A stretch of 64,000 nt of DNA. Source: Antedon mediterranea (lineage: Eukaryota > Echinodermata > Crinoidea > Comatulida > Antedonidae). Both the position numbers and the translations under genes were made by a program. The stretch spans positions 17,024,922-17,088,921 of the forward strand of contig NC_092678.1 in assembly GCF_964355755.1 (NCBI RefSeq), in the 5' to 3' direction. This document shows positions 1-12,574 of this stretch, piece by piece (position 1 is the first letter of the stretch; each line of letters starts with the position of its first letter). Below the pieces are notes generated by a model. That model did not search any database. It was given only the letters and a program-made list of their open reading frames with translations, and was not told where the DNA came from.

Positions 1-563
1 TTTAGAATTTTTGCAAGTAGTGTTTCTCTGTTTTAAAAGTATCTTCTATCAAATCGCCTAAAAAAGCCTAATCAGGTTAATACATTACACTTTTTCAGTA
101 ACTTAGGGGTTATTAGTTTACAATACGTCGCGAAACGCGTTACACTTAGCGACTGACGCGTTTATTTTTTTTTTAATATTTATAATACAATTATGTATTA
201 TTAATTTTTAAAAAACATTAAAACCTAAATAACCTACTGAATACAAAATATATTCATTGTATCCTAATTTCAACATTTTTTTTTTATCTTATGTGGGTTC
301 ATCCCACTTTTATTTCCATACAACTGTTCTCTTTACATATATTTTTCATATACACTATACATATCATTATATTTACAATGTTTGTTTAATCATCTGTTTA
401 CATATATCTTTTTAAACATATTATCTGTAACACATTTTCATTAACAAGCTTATTTTTTTCTTACATAGGTCTAGTTGTTTTTGATTTTTTCATCTACCAC
501 ATTTTCATTTAACAATGCAAATTCTCTGTTATACTCATTACTTACTAAATGTTTACTGTTAAC
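1..563. other. AT-rich stretch without a gene
   Basis: No coding signal is visible. From about 240 the DNA is T-rich and partly resembles 10,850-11,560: both hold a T-run followed by ATCTT, a TATGTGGGTTCAT word, and a segment reading roughly ATTCTCTGTTATACT followed by ACTTACTAA. This points to an old dispersed AT-rich repeat. Confidence 0.5.
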
Positions 564-880
564 ATAAATTTGTTCAAGTTAACTGTATATTTATATTATT
601 TTGCAATCCACTTTTGAGCACTTGTCGAAGATGGCTACTTTGCATGTGCAATTGAACGAAGTATACTGAATGAAGTTGAATATAGTCCTATTTGTAGTGA
701 GTCTAGAGTAACGCAAATGAGAGAAACTTGTATAGACAAAAAACACCCAATCTCGTTCTCATCTAATCGAGTACTTAAATGAAGTCTTCTACACATTTAG
801 CAATAATGTTTACTGATGAAATCTATTCAAGTTTTGTTTTGGAAAGTTAGTGTTTCCATCACTTGTGTTTGTTTGGTTGT
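564..880 (+). repeat. left arm of a 2.2-kb inverted-repeat structure
   Basis: This stretch returns in reverse complement at 2,435-2,772 with substitutions and small indels. Shared landmarks are CACTTTTGAGCAC, GTGAGTCTAGAGTAA and TCGAGTACTTAAATGAAG. The arms enclose about 1.55 kb. They may be the long inverted ends of an old DNA transposon, but I found no convincing target duplication or transposase. Confidence 0.7.
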
Positions 881-992
881 TACATTCAGGGTAATTGTCC
901 TATATTGCATTTCTTCGCTGAGTATCTTTCTTTAATTAAGTATAGTTAAGTTTGTTCATGACCAAATTAACGGCAAAACACCACATCAAACA

Positions 993-1208
993 ATGGAATA
1001 CTTTTATTTAATTACACATAATGCTAGTACCAGATTTAGTAATAGATATAATTTTGCAATTCCGAAAGCTCGCACAGATGCTGGTAAATTTAGAATTTCT
1101 TTTAATGGAGCTCAACTTTGGAATAATTTACCCTTAGTTATAAAATGTACCTCTTCTAGATTTAAATTCATAAATGAAGTTAAATGTTTACTTTTACAAA
1201 AATATTAA
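993..1208 (+). pseudogene. C-terminal remnant of a non-LTR retrotransposon reverse transcriptase
   Basis: The 71-residue frame ends with the tail typical of Jockey/CR1-type ORF2 proteins: a basic stretch with PKARTDAGK, then SFNGAQLWNNLP, then a short helix ending in LLLQKY and a stop. Downstream to about 1,437 runs a 3'-UTR-like segment ending in GAATAAAG. The endonuclease and catalytic RT domains are missing, so this is a heavily 5'-truncated dead copy inside the inverted repeat. Clade assignment is uncertain. The rest of the enclosed region (1,440-2,430) shows nothing I recognise. Confidence 0.55.
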
Positions 1209-2434
1209 TGTTAGCCCTTGTTTACGTTATTTCTTTCATATAGTTGCTGTTTCTTTCTTATTGAATTATTGTTGATAGATGAAAATGTATGCATTATGAC
1301 TAATTTATTTTTTGTGAAAGGAGTCAAACCTTGATTAGCGAAAGCTATTTTTTGGCTCCTTTTCACACACACATACATTTTATTGTATTGTACTATTTAT
1401 GTATGATGATGTGAATAAAGTTGATATAAGTATAAGTTTAAAGGGCCTTCAAACTGGGGTATAACCTACTAATTAAAAGGATGGACATTTTCGGGATGCA
1501 CAATATAAAAACTAGACTACTGTTGCCATATCACGAACCACAACTGAAAAATATATTTTTTCCACCAGACCTAAAGTAATCCTTGGTCCGCCAAACTTGG
1601 CAGAATTCTCGAATTTTACTTTTTAAAAATTTGGCCATCATCTGGACACGATTTGGGTATTACAGTTTTGTTACTTATGACATTACGCCTTAGTATCATC
1701 TTTTTCATTATTGCCTTTTTACTTGATTTTTGGTTGATTAGTAAATGTTAAATTGTTGTTATATTGGAATTGGTAACAATTTTTGGCTTGTGTAACATAA
1801 TGTATTGATGAGCTGTTTTAACCTCATGAACAGATTTACTTTTATTACTTTCATTTCTTTTATGTACATTTTCAAAGTATTGAATGTGTCCTTTCTCAAT
1901 CGAGTATTTGGAAAATAATGGCTTATTCAAACTTCTTTAGCAATCCTTGAACAGTCTGGTTGGTTCAGTCACCATAAGCACATGTATGGTAATTGTAATA
2001 TTTTCAGTGTTCTCGTAAAGACGAAATGCCCCATCATGTTCTGAGCTTGAGTATGATATTGTTTCTTAGAAATGAGGCTAAACCTTTTTGTTGATTTTTG
2101 CACAACATTTCCATTCATAAAATTTCCATTGTTCACATAGTCAAGGACATGCAATACAGAGTTCATTTTAAGTTTGAAAAAAGGGCAATATATGAAAAAG
2201 AGGATACTAGAGCGTAACATGTCATTAGTAACAAAACTGTTCCTATTCATCCAATCTCTTCTAGATGATTACTGTATATGGTCGATTTCTTTTTCTTTTT
2301 TTTTATTTGAAAATCTTTGAGAACCACCAAGCTGGACTTAGGTCTGGAGGACAGAAATCTTCGGTGTCTTTTCCCCATTCAGTAGTTGTTCGTGTTATGG
2401 CAACAAAGAGAAATGTAGCAACATGAAATTGTTA

Positions 2435-2772
2435 TGCAACAGCAAACACAAGTGACGGAAACACTAACTTTCCAAAACAAAACTTTTACTGGATTTCATC
2501 AGTAGGCCTACACATTATTGCTAAATATGTGGAAGACTTCATTTAAGTACTCGATTAGATGAGATTGGGTATTTTTTGTATATACAATTTTCTCATTTCT
2601 CATTTACATTACTCTAGACTCACTACAAATAGGACAATCTATTCAACTTTGTTCAGTATACTTTGTTCAATTGCACAATGCAAGCAGCCATCTTCGACAT
2701 GTGCTCAAAAGTGGGTTGCAAAATAATATCATAAATATACAGTTAACTATACAATTAACTGAACAAATTTAT
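2435..2772 (-). repeat. right arm of the 2.2-kb inverted-repeat structure
   Basis: Reverse complement of 564-880. It carries an extra AGGCCTA-containing insertion and other small differences, so the copy is not recent. Confidence 0.7.
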
Positions 2773-2859
2773 AAATTTTATGTATTTAACAAGTCAATAA
2801 CTATACTTCCTGACATTTTTTTGAAAAGTCTTCTATTAAGCAGAATAGAAACATATATA

Positions 2860-3560
2860 TTCTGAACAATCTGACACCAAAATGAACTTTCCACTCCAAC
2901 CCAATAATTTGATATGGCAATTTTCCTGAAAAAGCAGGTCAAAGGTCAAATATGGTATTTCTGAACATTATTTGAGAAAAAACGTTATTATAGTCAATAG
3001 AAATGTTTATGTTCTGAACATTTTGACACCAAAATTAACTCTCTATGACAAGTAGTTTTATGGATATCAAAATATATTAACCGTAACAAGGTTGGTAATT
3101 ACACCGTAACGGTCAAAGGCAAAACTGAGTACTTCCGGTCAATTTTGGATAAAATGTTTCATTAAATTAAATAGTAACATATATATTCTAAACAATTTGA
3201 CACTTAAATAAACTGTCTGTGACAACTATTTACTGAGATATGGTAATGCCTTAAAATATGGGTCAAAGGTTAAAACTGGTACTTCCGGTAATTTTTTTCA
3301 AAAAAAACTTCATTAGAGTAAATAGGAATGTTTATGTTCTGAACATTTTGGGCTAAAAATCAACTCTCTATGACCAGTATTTTTAGAGATATAGACTGTT
3401 TAAGCGAAAATGTCCGCCATTTTAAGTTATGCAAATTAGGTGACCCAAAAGGTCATTTTGCTTGGCGTCCATCAAAAATTGAATTTGTATAGGGTGGGCA
3501 ACCTGTATACCAAATTTGGTGCTTTTGGAAGAAACTGAACCAAACACCCTTATTTCAGCC
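2860..3560. repeat. diverged tandem repeats of the 'gaccggaagtg' type
   Basis: Units of roughly 130-150 bp recur. Each holds a piece like GTTCTGAACATTTTGACACC, then AACTCTCTATGAC, an ATATGG/ATATAG motif, GGTCAAAGGTCAAA and a TACTTCCGGT word. Related words occur at 15,940-16,530 and 58,900-59,345, so this is a dispersed repeat family. The palindromic element at 3,567 is inserted at its right edge. Confidence 0.6.
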
Positions 3561-3566
3561 CTAACA

Positions 3567-6500
3567 TATGGCAAGCCTCAGCTGTCTGAAGTATTCAAAA
3601 TATTATATTATTATATCATTTTTTTATTATATTATATATTGTATTGTAATGAATTATACGTTTTGCATTATATTACTTGGTTTTAGCATTATATTATATC
3701 TATTTCGAATATATTATGTGAAAAATGTAACAAATTATTGACTTTTTGTATTATATTATTTGGTTTTAGCATTATATTATGAACATTTAATATTATATTA
3801 TTAATAAAATACATTATATTATAATATAATTGTATTATATTAAACGCATTTACTTTACTTTATAACATACAACATTATTATATTATACGGATTCGTTAGT
3901 TATATTATTATTTTGTATGATGTTTATTATACGTCACGGCTTATTTCAGTTCTTCTAACTCTTTCTCTCCCTCCCCCTGTTCACTAGCAATCAGCGGCCG
4001 GCAGAATCTGAATTGTGTGACTGTTGAAGAATAACTACGTACTAGGCCTAGCCTAGGCCTACTAGGGGATCTAGACAAGTGACCAAGGATCACCGGACAG
4101 CTACAACTAATACTACAATACAATAATACTACTACAATAACTACTACTGCTACTACCTAGGCCTATAGCTAGTGAGTAGTAGGTAGCTACTACTAGGCTC
4201 TAGGGCGTATGTATGATGTTAACTACTAGGGCCTAGGCTAGGCCTAGAGAGGCCTACTAGTACTAGGCTAGGCCTAGACTTAAGTTGTAGTAGGCTAGGG
4301 CCGGGCCTGCTGCCTTAGGCTAGGCTACTACTACTACTACTACTAAGCAGCCCATGATGGGTACGAGTAAGCCAAAATTTTGGATATATGTAAACCAAAA
4401 TTTGGGTACGAGCGTGTTGGCATGGCATGGGTACGGGTTGACCTGTATCCTTCTAGCTAATCGTACTATGCCTAGGCCTCAAGTAAGTCTACGCTACCCA
4501 GTCCGGCTACAATATGGTCTATTTTGTTTATATCTTTATTGATAGCTGGGTTCAAATCTGTGTTGGGACGGCTTTTTCTCATTCTAAAACAGATTTCCTT
4601 ATCATAATAAAATAATATATGAATTTATTTGTAATATTGTAATGTATACATAATATAAGTAATTGCCATTGCCTTTATTACTATTAATTATGTATTATAC
4701 GGTTACCCCTTAATTATACTATAGTATAATTTCCTTGTTATATTTTACAATATTTTCTTCCTAATTCTACAATTTTGTCTTTCACAGCACAAATTTATCA
4801 TACTGAATCATCACACACCAAGTCTCATAAATCTCTACTGTATTTGTCCAAGCTACTCCAGCTACATGGTATTGCCTTGAGGCTAAATTACACGGTATAC
4901 TGGCACTACCATCATTCCTGGCTCGTCAACCTGTACCACATAAGCACAGTTTCAGTTTCAGTTTATTTACCATTTCAATTTCTGAACATAAAAGATGAAC
5001 AACTTATATGGATGGATAACCGTAAGAGCGAAGCTCGTTTACCGGTCACCCGTTAGTGCAGTGACATTACAGAAAACATAAAGACAGGACAAAGGTGCAA
5101 TACTTAACAAGACATGTGAATACTTGTGTTTGCAACCCCTTGGATAAAATAATATATTTATATAAAGGAGAAAGTTAGATATTATAATATTTCTTTTTGA
5201 TCATACAATGATAATTTTTAAATTACTTCTTAAGAAGTCATACTACTGATTCAAAATAGTGACTTACACCCTGTGGTCAAGGCTTTATTTGCTCTTATGC
5301 TTATTTTCTCCAACAAACAGAGTACATAGGACTTTTTTTATTCATAACTGTTGAATTGTTTCCCAATACATAGTACCTATTGGTATTGTATCTAAAAATA
5401 CAAAGGCGGCTAACACAGATAGTTCCATATATACAGTACTCTTTTATAGATAGATGTATCTCTCCAAGCTACTCCCAACTACCTAATCTAATAATAGTAC
5501 TATTAGCATACTACTATACACTTTGTAGACAAGAAATAAGTTGTATACACCTACAGGACTTATGGTAGTACAGTCGATCACACTCTCACTGGCCCGGTCA
5601 ACATAATCTATACCTAGATTATTACAGTAATTAAAGTACATTGTTACAGAGTTTTGTTTTTTTTTTGCAGAAATCAAAGTTATGTGTATAGAAAGCAGTA
5701 CTCGTATTAAAAACTAAGCAGGTTGCAGGTCTTGAATGCAAACTGGCAGGATATTTTGAATATTTTTTGGTGTTGAAATGATGGAATCCTAACTTCAATT
5801 TCCACGAACTGGAGACGAAGACATATTATGACCCTTTTATTTAAATTTATTTGAATAGACCTCCATGTAAAGTCATTAAAGGCTACATGATTGTTTTATA
5901 TTTTAATATGTGATAGTAGGAAATCATTGTGTATAATGAGGACTATGAATCTGATATTTACTTGCATTCTTATCTTTTTAAAATATTATTTATAATGCCG
6001 GTAATGAGTTTAAAATTTAATTATATTGACTATTTTTGATAATCATCATGTCCTTATAAATTCATTTATACTTTTTTTGTGTAATATAGTTCATATATTA
6101 TGTATTAAATAAATTGGTAAGGCCCTATACTGTTATTATTTAAGGAAAGTTTATATACACGATTATTTTATGTCTACCAATATTAGTATTAATTGTTTAT
6201 GTAAATATTTTGTCTAATTGCCTTGATTTTTGTATAGGCCAATGGCATCAATGTTTTTCTCAAAGCAAATTAGCCTAATAATGCCACATTTAGACACATG
6301 ATTCATTGATTTCTGATATTCTGTACTTGTGTATGCATTAATAAAATAGTAGTTAATATATTTCATTTATAATGTATGTATAAACATATATTCATATTTT
6401 TTTAACATTTTTAAATTTAAAAATTATTACAATACCTATCTACCTTTCTGATATTGTTACTATTATATAATATTCTTTGAGGCAGCAATAAAAAAAAAAT

Positions 6501-7102
6501 TAGAACAATTAATTTGACTTATACTGTAGGCCTACTATGTTAGTTCAGGAGATGAAGTGTGTGTGGGTAGAAACTAGTGTGTTGGAGGTTGGTGGTGTGA
6601 GGTGTATAGTTGTCACTTTAAGACCTAAATTAGATGTTTTCTGAAGAAAAGAAGTAAGCACATACGCTTTCAAACAACTCCAAGAAGATTCACACAAAAA
6701 TAATTACTTTCCAATAAAGTAGTATAACAGTGTATATTACAGTACATTGAATAAACTCGAGCGGAATAATAACGCACATAAAAAAACATTCATTTTCTTT
6801 TCGAAAAGTGCCCTCTCTAGTTTTCTATTAATTTATTAATAATTATTATTAATTAATGAGTAATATGAACATATTTTTAACATTCAATGCTGGAAGCTGG
6901 ATCTACTCCTAACAAAGTTTCATATCTCCAAATTTCATTAACGTATTCAAAGCACTTCAATATTAAATATCACATTTAACATAAAAATTCGGGTTTTGGA
7001 TAGAATTTTGCTTAAAAACATATACAAAAAACATCGATAAAAAATACTTTTCGTATTCAAAAACATTTGATACTTGGTATACATGTTCACTATTGGTTGC
7101 TC
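3567..7102 (+). repeat. left arm of palindromic element copy 1
   Basis: It pairs with 7,286-10,832. In order from the tip: an AT-rich zone of ATTATATTA words (3,590-3,930), a CTAGGCCTAG-rich zone with a (CTA)n run near 4,325-4,345, a middle section with GAGCGAAGCTC, and an AT-rich inner part. Differences from the opposite arm are scattered substitutions and short indels, densest near the centre. Confidence 0.92.
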
Positions 7103-7285
7103 TATTCACAGAAGAAAATTGCATTCATGAACGTTTTTTGTTGGTTGTTTTTTCAAAATAGTTATTAGCTTGAAAAAAATGAGTTGGAATTGTATGGTCT
7201 TTCATAAGTGTACATTTTGTAAAAACGTAAATTTAAAAAATCAGTGATATGGCTTGATAGTTATTTTTTGTTTGCAATATGGATG
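7103..7285 (+). other. 183-bp unique spacer of palindromic element copy 1
   Basis: The only non-palindromic part of the element. It has no open frame of note. The same 183 bp occur in copy 2 at 38,244-38,426 in reverse orientation with a handful of differences, so the spacer shows the direction of each insertion. Confidence 0.9.
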
Positions 7286-10200
7286 GAGCAACCTATATTG
7301 AACATTTATACCAAGTATCAAATGTTTTTGAATACGAAAAGTATTTTTTATCGATGTTTTTTGTATATGTTTTTAAGCAAAATTATATCCAAAACCTGAA
7401 TTTGTAATGTTAAATGTAATTTATTTAAGTGCTTTGAATACGTTGATGAAATTTGGAGATATGAAACTTTGTTAGGAGTAGATACAGTTTCCAGCATTAA
7501 ATGTTAAAAATATGTTTATATTACTCATTAATTGATAATAATTATTAATATATTAATAGAAAACTAGAGAGGGCACTTTTCGACATGAAAATGAATGTTT
7601 TTTATGTGCGTTATTATTCCGCTCGAGTTTATTCAATGTACTGTAATATACACTGTTATACTATTTTATTGGAAAGTAATTATTTTTGTGTGAATCTTCT
7701 TGGAGTTGTTTGAAAGCGTATCCGCTTACTTCTTTTCTTCAGAAAACATCTAATTTAGGTCTTAAAGTGACAACTATACACCTCACACCACCAACCTCCA
7801 ACACACTAGTTTCTGCCCACACACACTTCATCTCCTGAACTAACATAGTACAGTATAAGTCAAATAAATTTTTAAATTTTTTTTTATTGCTGCCTCAAAA
7901 AATATTATATAATAGTAACAATATCAGAAAGGTAGATAGGTATTGTAATAATTTTTAAATTTAAAAATGTTTAAAAAAATATGAATATATGTTTATACAT
8001 ACATTATAAATGAAATATATTAACTACTATTTTAGTAATGCATACACAAGTACAGAATATCAGAAATCAATGAATCATGTGTCTAAATGTGGCATTATTA
8101 GGCTAATTTGCTTTGAGAAAAACATGGATGCCATTGGCCTATACAGAAATCAAGGCAATTAGACAAAATATTTACATAAACAATTACGGTAATACTAATA
8201 TTGGTAGGCATAAAATAATAGTGTATATAAACTTTCCTTAAATAATAACAGTATAGGGCCTTACCAATTTATTTAATACATAATATATGAACTATATTAC
8301 ACAAAAAAAGTATAAATGAATTTATAAGGACATGATGATTATCAAAAATAGTCAATATAATTAAATTTTAAACTCATTACCGGCATTATAAATAATATTT
8401 TAAAAAGATAAGAATGCAAGTAAATATCAGATTCATAGTCCTCATTATACACAATGATTTTCTACTATCACAAAAATAAAATATAATACAATCATGTAGC
8501 CTTTAATGAGTTTACATGGAGGTCTATTCAAATAAATTTAAATAAAAGGGTCATAATATGTCTTCGTCTCCAGTTCGTGGAAATTGAAGTTAGGATTCCA
8601 TCATTTCAACAACAACAAATATTCAAAATATCCTGTCAGTTTGCGTTCAAGACCTGCAACCTGCTTAGTTTTTAATACGAGTACTGCTTTCTATACACAT
8701 AACTTTGATTTCTGCAAAAAAAAAAAAAATCTGTAATAATGTACTTTAATTACTGTAATAATCTAGGTATAGATTATGTTGACCGGGCCAGTGAGAGTGT
8801 GATCGACTGTACTACCATAAGTCCTCTAGTGTATACAACTTATTTCTTGTCTAGAAAGTGTATAGTAGTATGCTAATAGTACTATTATTAGATTAGGTAG
8901 TTGGGAGTAGCTTGGAGAGATACATCTATCTATAAAAGAGTACTGTATATATGGAACTATCTGTGTTAGCCGCCTTTCTATTTTTAGATATAATACCAAT
9001 AGGTACTATGTATTGGGAAACAATTCAACAGTTATGAATAAAAAAAGTCATATGTACTCTGTATGTTGGAGGAAATAAGCATAAGAGCAAAGAAAGCCTT
9101 GACCACAGGGTGTAAGTCACTATTTTGAATCAGTAGTATGACTTCTTAAGAAGTAATTTAAAAATTATCATTGTATGATCAAAAAGAAATATTATAATAT
9201 CTAACTTTCTCCATTATATAAATATATTATTTTATCCAAGGGGTTGCAAACACAAGTGTTCACATGTCTTGTTAAGTATTAAGCACCTTTGTCCTGTCTT
9301 TATGTTGTCTGTAATGTCACTGCACTAACGGGTGACCGGTAAACGAGCTTCGCTCTTACGGTTATCCATCCATATAAGTTGTTCATCTCTTATGTTCAGA
9401 AATTGAAATGGTAAATAAACTGAAACTGAAACTGACGTGCTTATGTGGTACAGGTTGACGAGCCAGGAATGGTGGTAGTGCCAGTATACTGTGTAGTTTA
9501 GCCTCAAGGCAATACCATGTACCGTAGCTGGAGTAGGTTGGACAAATACAGTAGAGATTTATGAGACTTGGTGTGTGATGATTCAGTATGATAAATTTGT
9601 GCTGTGAAAGACAAAATTGTAGAATTAGGAAGAAAATATTGTAAAATATAACAAAGAAATTATACTATAGTATAATTAAGGGGTAACCGTATAATACATA
9701 ATTAATAGTAATAAAGGCAATGGCAATTACTTATATTATGTATACATTACAATATTACAAATAAATTCATATATTATTTTATTATAAGGAAATCTGTTTT
9801 AGAATGAGAAAAAGCCGTCCCAACACAGATTTGAACCCAGCTATAAATAAAGCTATAAATAAAGCTATAAAACAAAATAGACCATATTGTAGCCGGACTG
9901 GGTAGCGTAGACTTACTTGAGGCCTAGGCATAGTACGATTAGCTAGAAGGATACAGGTCAACCCGTACCCATGCCATGCCAACACGCTCGTACCCAAATT
10001 TTGGTTTACATAATATCCAAAATGTTGGCTTACTCGTACCCATCATGGGCTGCCTAGTAGTAGTAGTAGTAGTAGTAGCCTAGCCTAAGGCAGCAGGCCC
10101 GGCCCTAGCCTACTACAACTTAAGTCTAGGCCTAGCCTAGTACTAGTAGGCCTCTAGGACTAGCCTAGGCCCTAGTAGTTAACATCGTACATACGCCCTA

Positions 10201-10832
10201 GAGCCTAGTAGTAGCTACCTACTACTCACTAGCTAGGCCTAGGTAGTAGCAGTAGTAGTTATTGTAGTAGTATTATTGTATTGTAGTATTAGTGGTAGCT
10301 GTCCGGTGATCCTTGGTCACTTGTCTAGATCCCCTAGTAGGCCTAGGCTAGGCCTAGTACGTAGTTATTCTTCAACAGTCACACAATTCAGATTCTGCCG
10401 GCTGCTGATTGCTAGTGAACAGGGGGAGGGAGAGAAAGAGTTAGAAGAACTGAAATAAGCCGTGACGTATAATAAACATCATACAAAATAATAATATAAC
10501 TAACGAATCCGTATAATATAATAATGTTGTATGTTATAAAGTAAAGTAAATGCGTTTAATATAATACAATTATATTATAATATAATGTATTTTATTAATA
10601 ATATAATATTAAATGTTCATAATATAATGCTAAAACCAAATAATATAATACAAAAAGTCAATAATTTGTTACATTTTTCACATAATATATTAGAAATAGA
10701 TATAATATAATGCTAAAACCAAGTAATATAATGCAAAACGTATAATTCAATACAATACAATATATAATATAATAAAAAAATGATATAATAATATAATATT
10801 TTGAATACTTCAGACAGCTGAGGCTTGCCATA
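7286..10832 (-). repeat. right arm of palindromic element copy 1
   Basis: Reverse complement of 3,567-7,102. Near the centre it differs systematically from the left arm, for example AAATAAATTACATTT in place of ATATTAAATATCACATTT, and the left arm of copy 2 shares this right-arm version. Confidence 0.92.
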
Positions 10833-10838
10833 CTAACA

Positions 10839-12047
10839 GACTCCACTAATCAACATATTTATTTCATACAATTATAATATGTTTATGTTTAATAAATCCA
10901 TCCCATTGGTTTGTCCCATTTTATTTTTCTTTGGATTTATCTATGCAAACATATTTTCATTTAAACAATGCATATTCTCTGTTATACTAATTACTTACTA
11001 ACTTTTTACTGTTAACATTATATTTTCCTCATCCTTTAACATTGATTTTTTTTTTATCTTTAAATGTTTACAACATTTATTTCCAACAGATTATCCTTTT
11101 TTTTTTGCATCTACAGTATAACCCATCAAAGTTTCATTTAACTTTTATTTTTCGTATGTGGGTTCATTCAATTTTTTTTTTTACTTATTATTTATTCTAT
11201 TATTTTTTTATACATACATTATCATTTAACAACATTTATGTTTAATGATCCATTAAAAAAAATTATACATTTTTTTTTCTTTTTAACCATTTTATCATTT
11301 CAAAATTCCACATGCAGTAAGAATGTGCAAATTACATATATATATACCTATAATATGAAAGCTTTGATGAAAACACTTCACCACTTAAACCTAAAACCTT
11401 CTTATCCTTCATCATTTTTTTATCATCAATCTATAAAAAGCTTTTCACATTTTGTCTTTTTGTTTTCAAATCATCAAGGTATACATATTTACAAAACATA
11501 CAATATAGAAGTAAAAAAAAAAAAACATAATAGATTCATCATTCATGGTATCTCATCCTAATTTCAAAATTAATATTAAACGCACCCATTTTTTTGAATT
11601 AGCATACTCAGGGATGTATTGTCCCACAAAAGCATGAAAAAAATAAAGATTTTTTATTATTCTTCATTTATCAGACTTATAATAGGCTTTTTTTTTAGTT
11701 TTAATAAAGTTAAGCAATTCCATAGAAAAGACCGAAATTATAATGTTTCTACTTATAAAAAGACAAAATAAACAGATTAGGCTAATTTCAACACAACCTC
11801 ATTGAACTGGCAGCGCAGCTAATTTGATTATTTCCTTTTTCAAGTAAATATATTTCTTAAAATCCAATTGGTCAATGTGAATAACTCTTATGTGACATTA
11901 AAATAGCATATTCAACAAAAAATTCCAAAAAATATATTTTTTCAAGGGATAAAAAATCTTCAATTCTCATTTTACTCATATTTCAGGTTATAGCCTAAAA
12001 TGTGAATAATTTCTTGCACCAATTAAATTTAAAAATAACTCACTTAC
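10839..12047. other. AT-rich intergenic or intronic stretch
   Basis: Long T-runs give low-complexity frames (Phe/Ile/Tyr-rich) that I do not accept as genes. 10,850-11,030 resembles 370-565. It lies downstream of the CUB exon on the minus strand, so it may be intron, but I found no further exon. Confidence 0.5.
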
Positions 12048-12389
12048 CCGGTGGAACAATTACTGCTGTAACTGTTGCATTAAATCCTCTCTTTGTTACA
12101 ATATCATCAGTAGCTAAAGCAATCCGCATTGTGTTGTTGTTGGAAACTAGAGAATCAAATGTTAAACCTGTAAACCTAACTTTATTTTCATTTCCTGCAA
12201 ATGCTATATCCAAATAATCCCATCCGTCCTCCAGTTGAAAGTCGTTGAACTCAAGATAAATGAACAACTCTGGAGAGGTTGTAACCATCCATTCACACTT
12301 TAAATTGTTGTCGTAGTTCTTCGGATAATTAGGAGACCAAAATGCATATGATGAGTTCTCAGATTCAAGATGAATATCCTGGTTACATT
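12048..12389 (-). CDS. internal exon encoding one CUB domain
   Basis: Read on the minus strand, a pyrimidine-rich acceptor (TTATTTCTCTTGCAG) precedes the exon and a strong donor (GTAAGTGAG) follows it. The exon is 342 nt, phase 1 at both ends, as usual for shuffled CUB modules. The roughly 114 residues make one CUB domain: first Cys in CNQDI, then SPNYPKNYDNNLKCEW with the second Cys, a hydrophobic strand ending FNDFQLE, DYLDI in place of the usual CxYDxL, then GFNATVTAV. The second disulfide pair is absent, so this is a two-Cys CUB. CUB domains occur in secreted or cell-surface proteins such as BMP1/tolloid, bindins and complement-type proteases. The parent protein is not identifiable. Its phase fits the signal-peptide exon at 13,647-13,770. 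Confidence 0.85.
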
Positions 12390-12574
12390 CTGCAAGAGAA
12401 ATAAGATAATAATAATACACGGAATGTAGGCCTATTGTTACTATTGTATTGATAGAAATATAGCGTGATTAATAATTTAGGTAATCACAATATTTGATAT
12501 TTTCAAAATAACCTTAAAGGTAATATATCCGGCTAATCCTGTATATCTAATTGTTAATGATGGTTTTAATATGA

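Larger units (their letters stand above)
3567..10832 (+). mobile_element. giant palindromic (foldback) DNA element, copy 1
   Basis: A 7,266-bp element begins TATGGCAAGCC and ends in its exact reverse complement. It is flanked by a perfect 6-bp direct repeat, CTAACA, at 3,561-3,566 and 10,833-10,838. Almost the whole length is two inverted arms of about 3.54 kb around a 183-bp spacer. No transposase frame exists: the short open frames inside recur in both arms and in the second copy only because the arms are conserved. The outer 350 bp are full of ATTATATTA-type words, possible transposase-binding repeats. Each arm also holds CTAGGCCTAG-rich DNA and a (CTA)n tract. The second copy lies at 34,708-41,965. 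A 6-bp duplication is known for few eukaryotic DNA transposon groups (for example Polinton and IS3EU), but the superfamily cannot be assigned without the source transposase. Confidence 0.93.

Noticed and set aside
1969-2250. 93-codon minus-strand frame inside the 2.2-kb inverted repeat
   Set aside because: No recognisable domain; could be a relic of a transposon protein but cannot be supported.
3941-4123. 60-codon frame seen in all four arms (3,941; 10,276; 35,081; 41,409)
   Set aside because: Same reason: arm conservation. It crosses CTAGGCCTAG repeats and has no recognisable motif, although an unknown conserved peptide cannot be fully excluded.
4775-5056. 93-codon frame repeated in the palindrome arms (also 35,925-36,206 and antisense forms)
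   Set aside because: The frame is present because the arms are near-identical; the copy near 9,325 is already shortened, composition matches random AT-rich DNA and no domain is seen.
11238-11561. 107-codon frame in T-rich DNA
   Set aside because: Low-complexity translation of T-runs; a good match to AT-rich repeat DNA.
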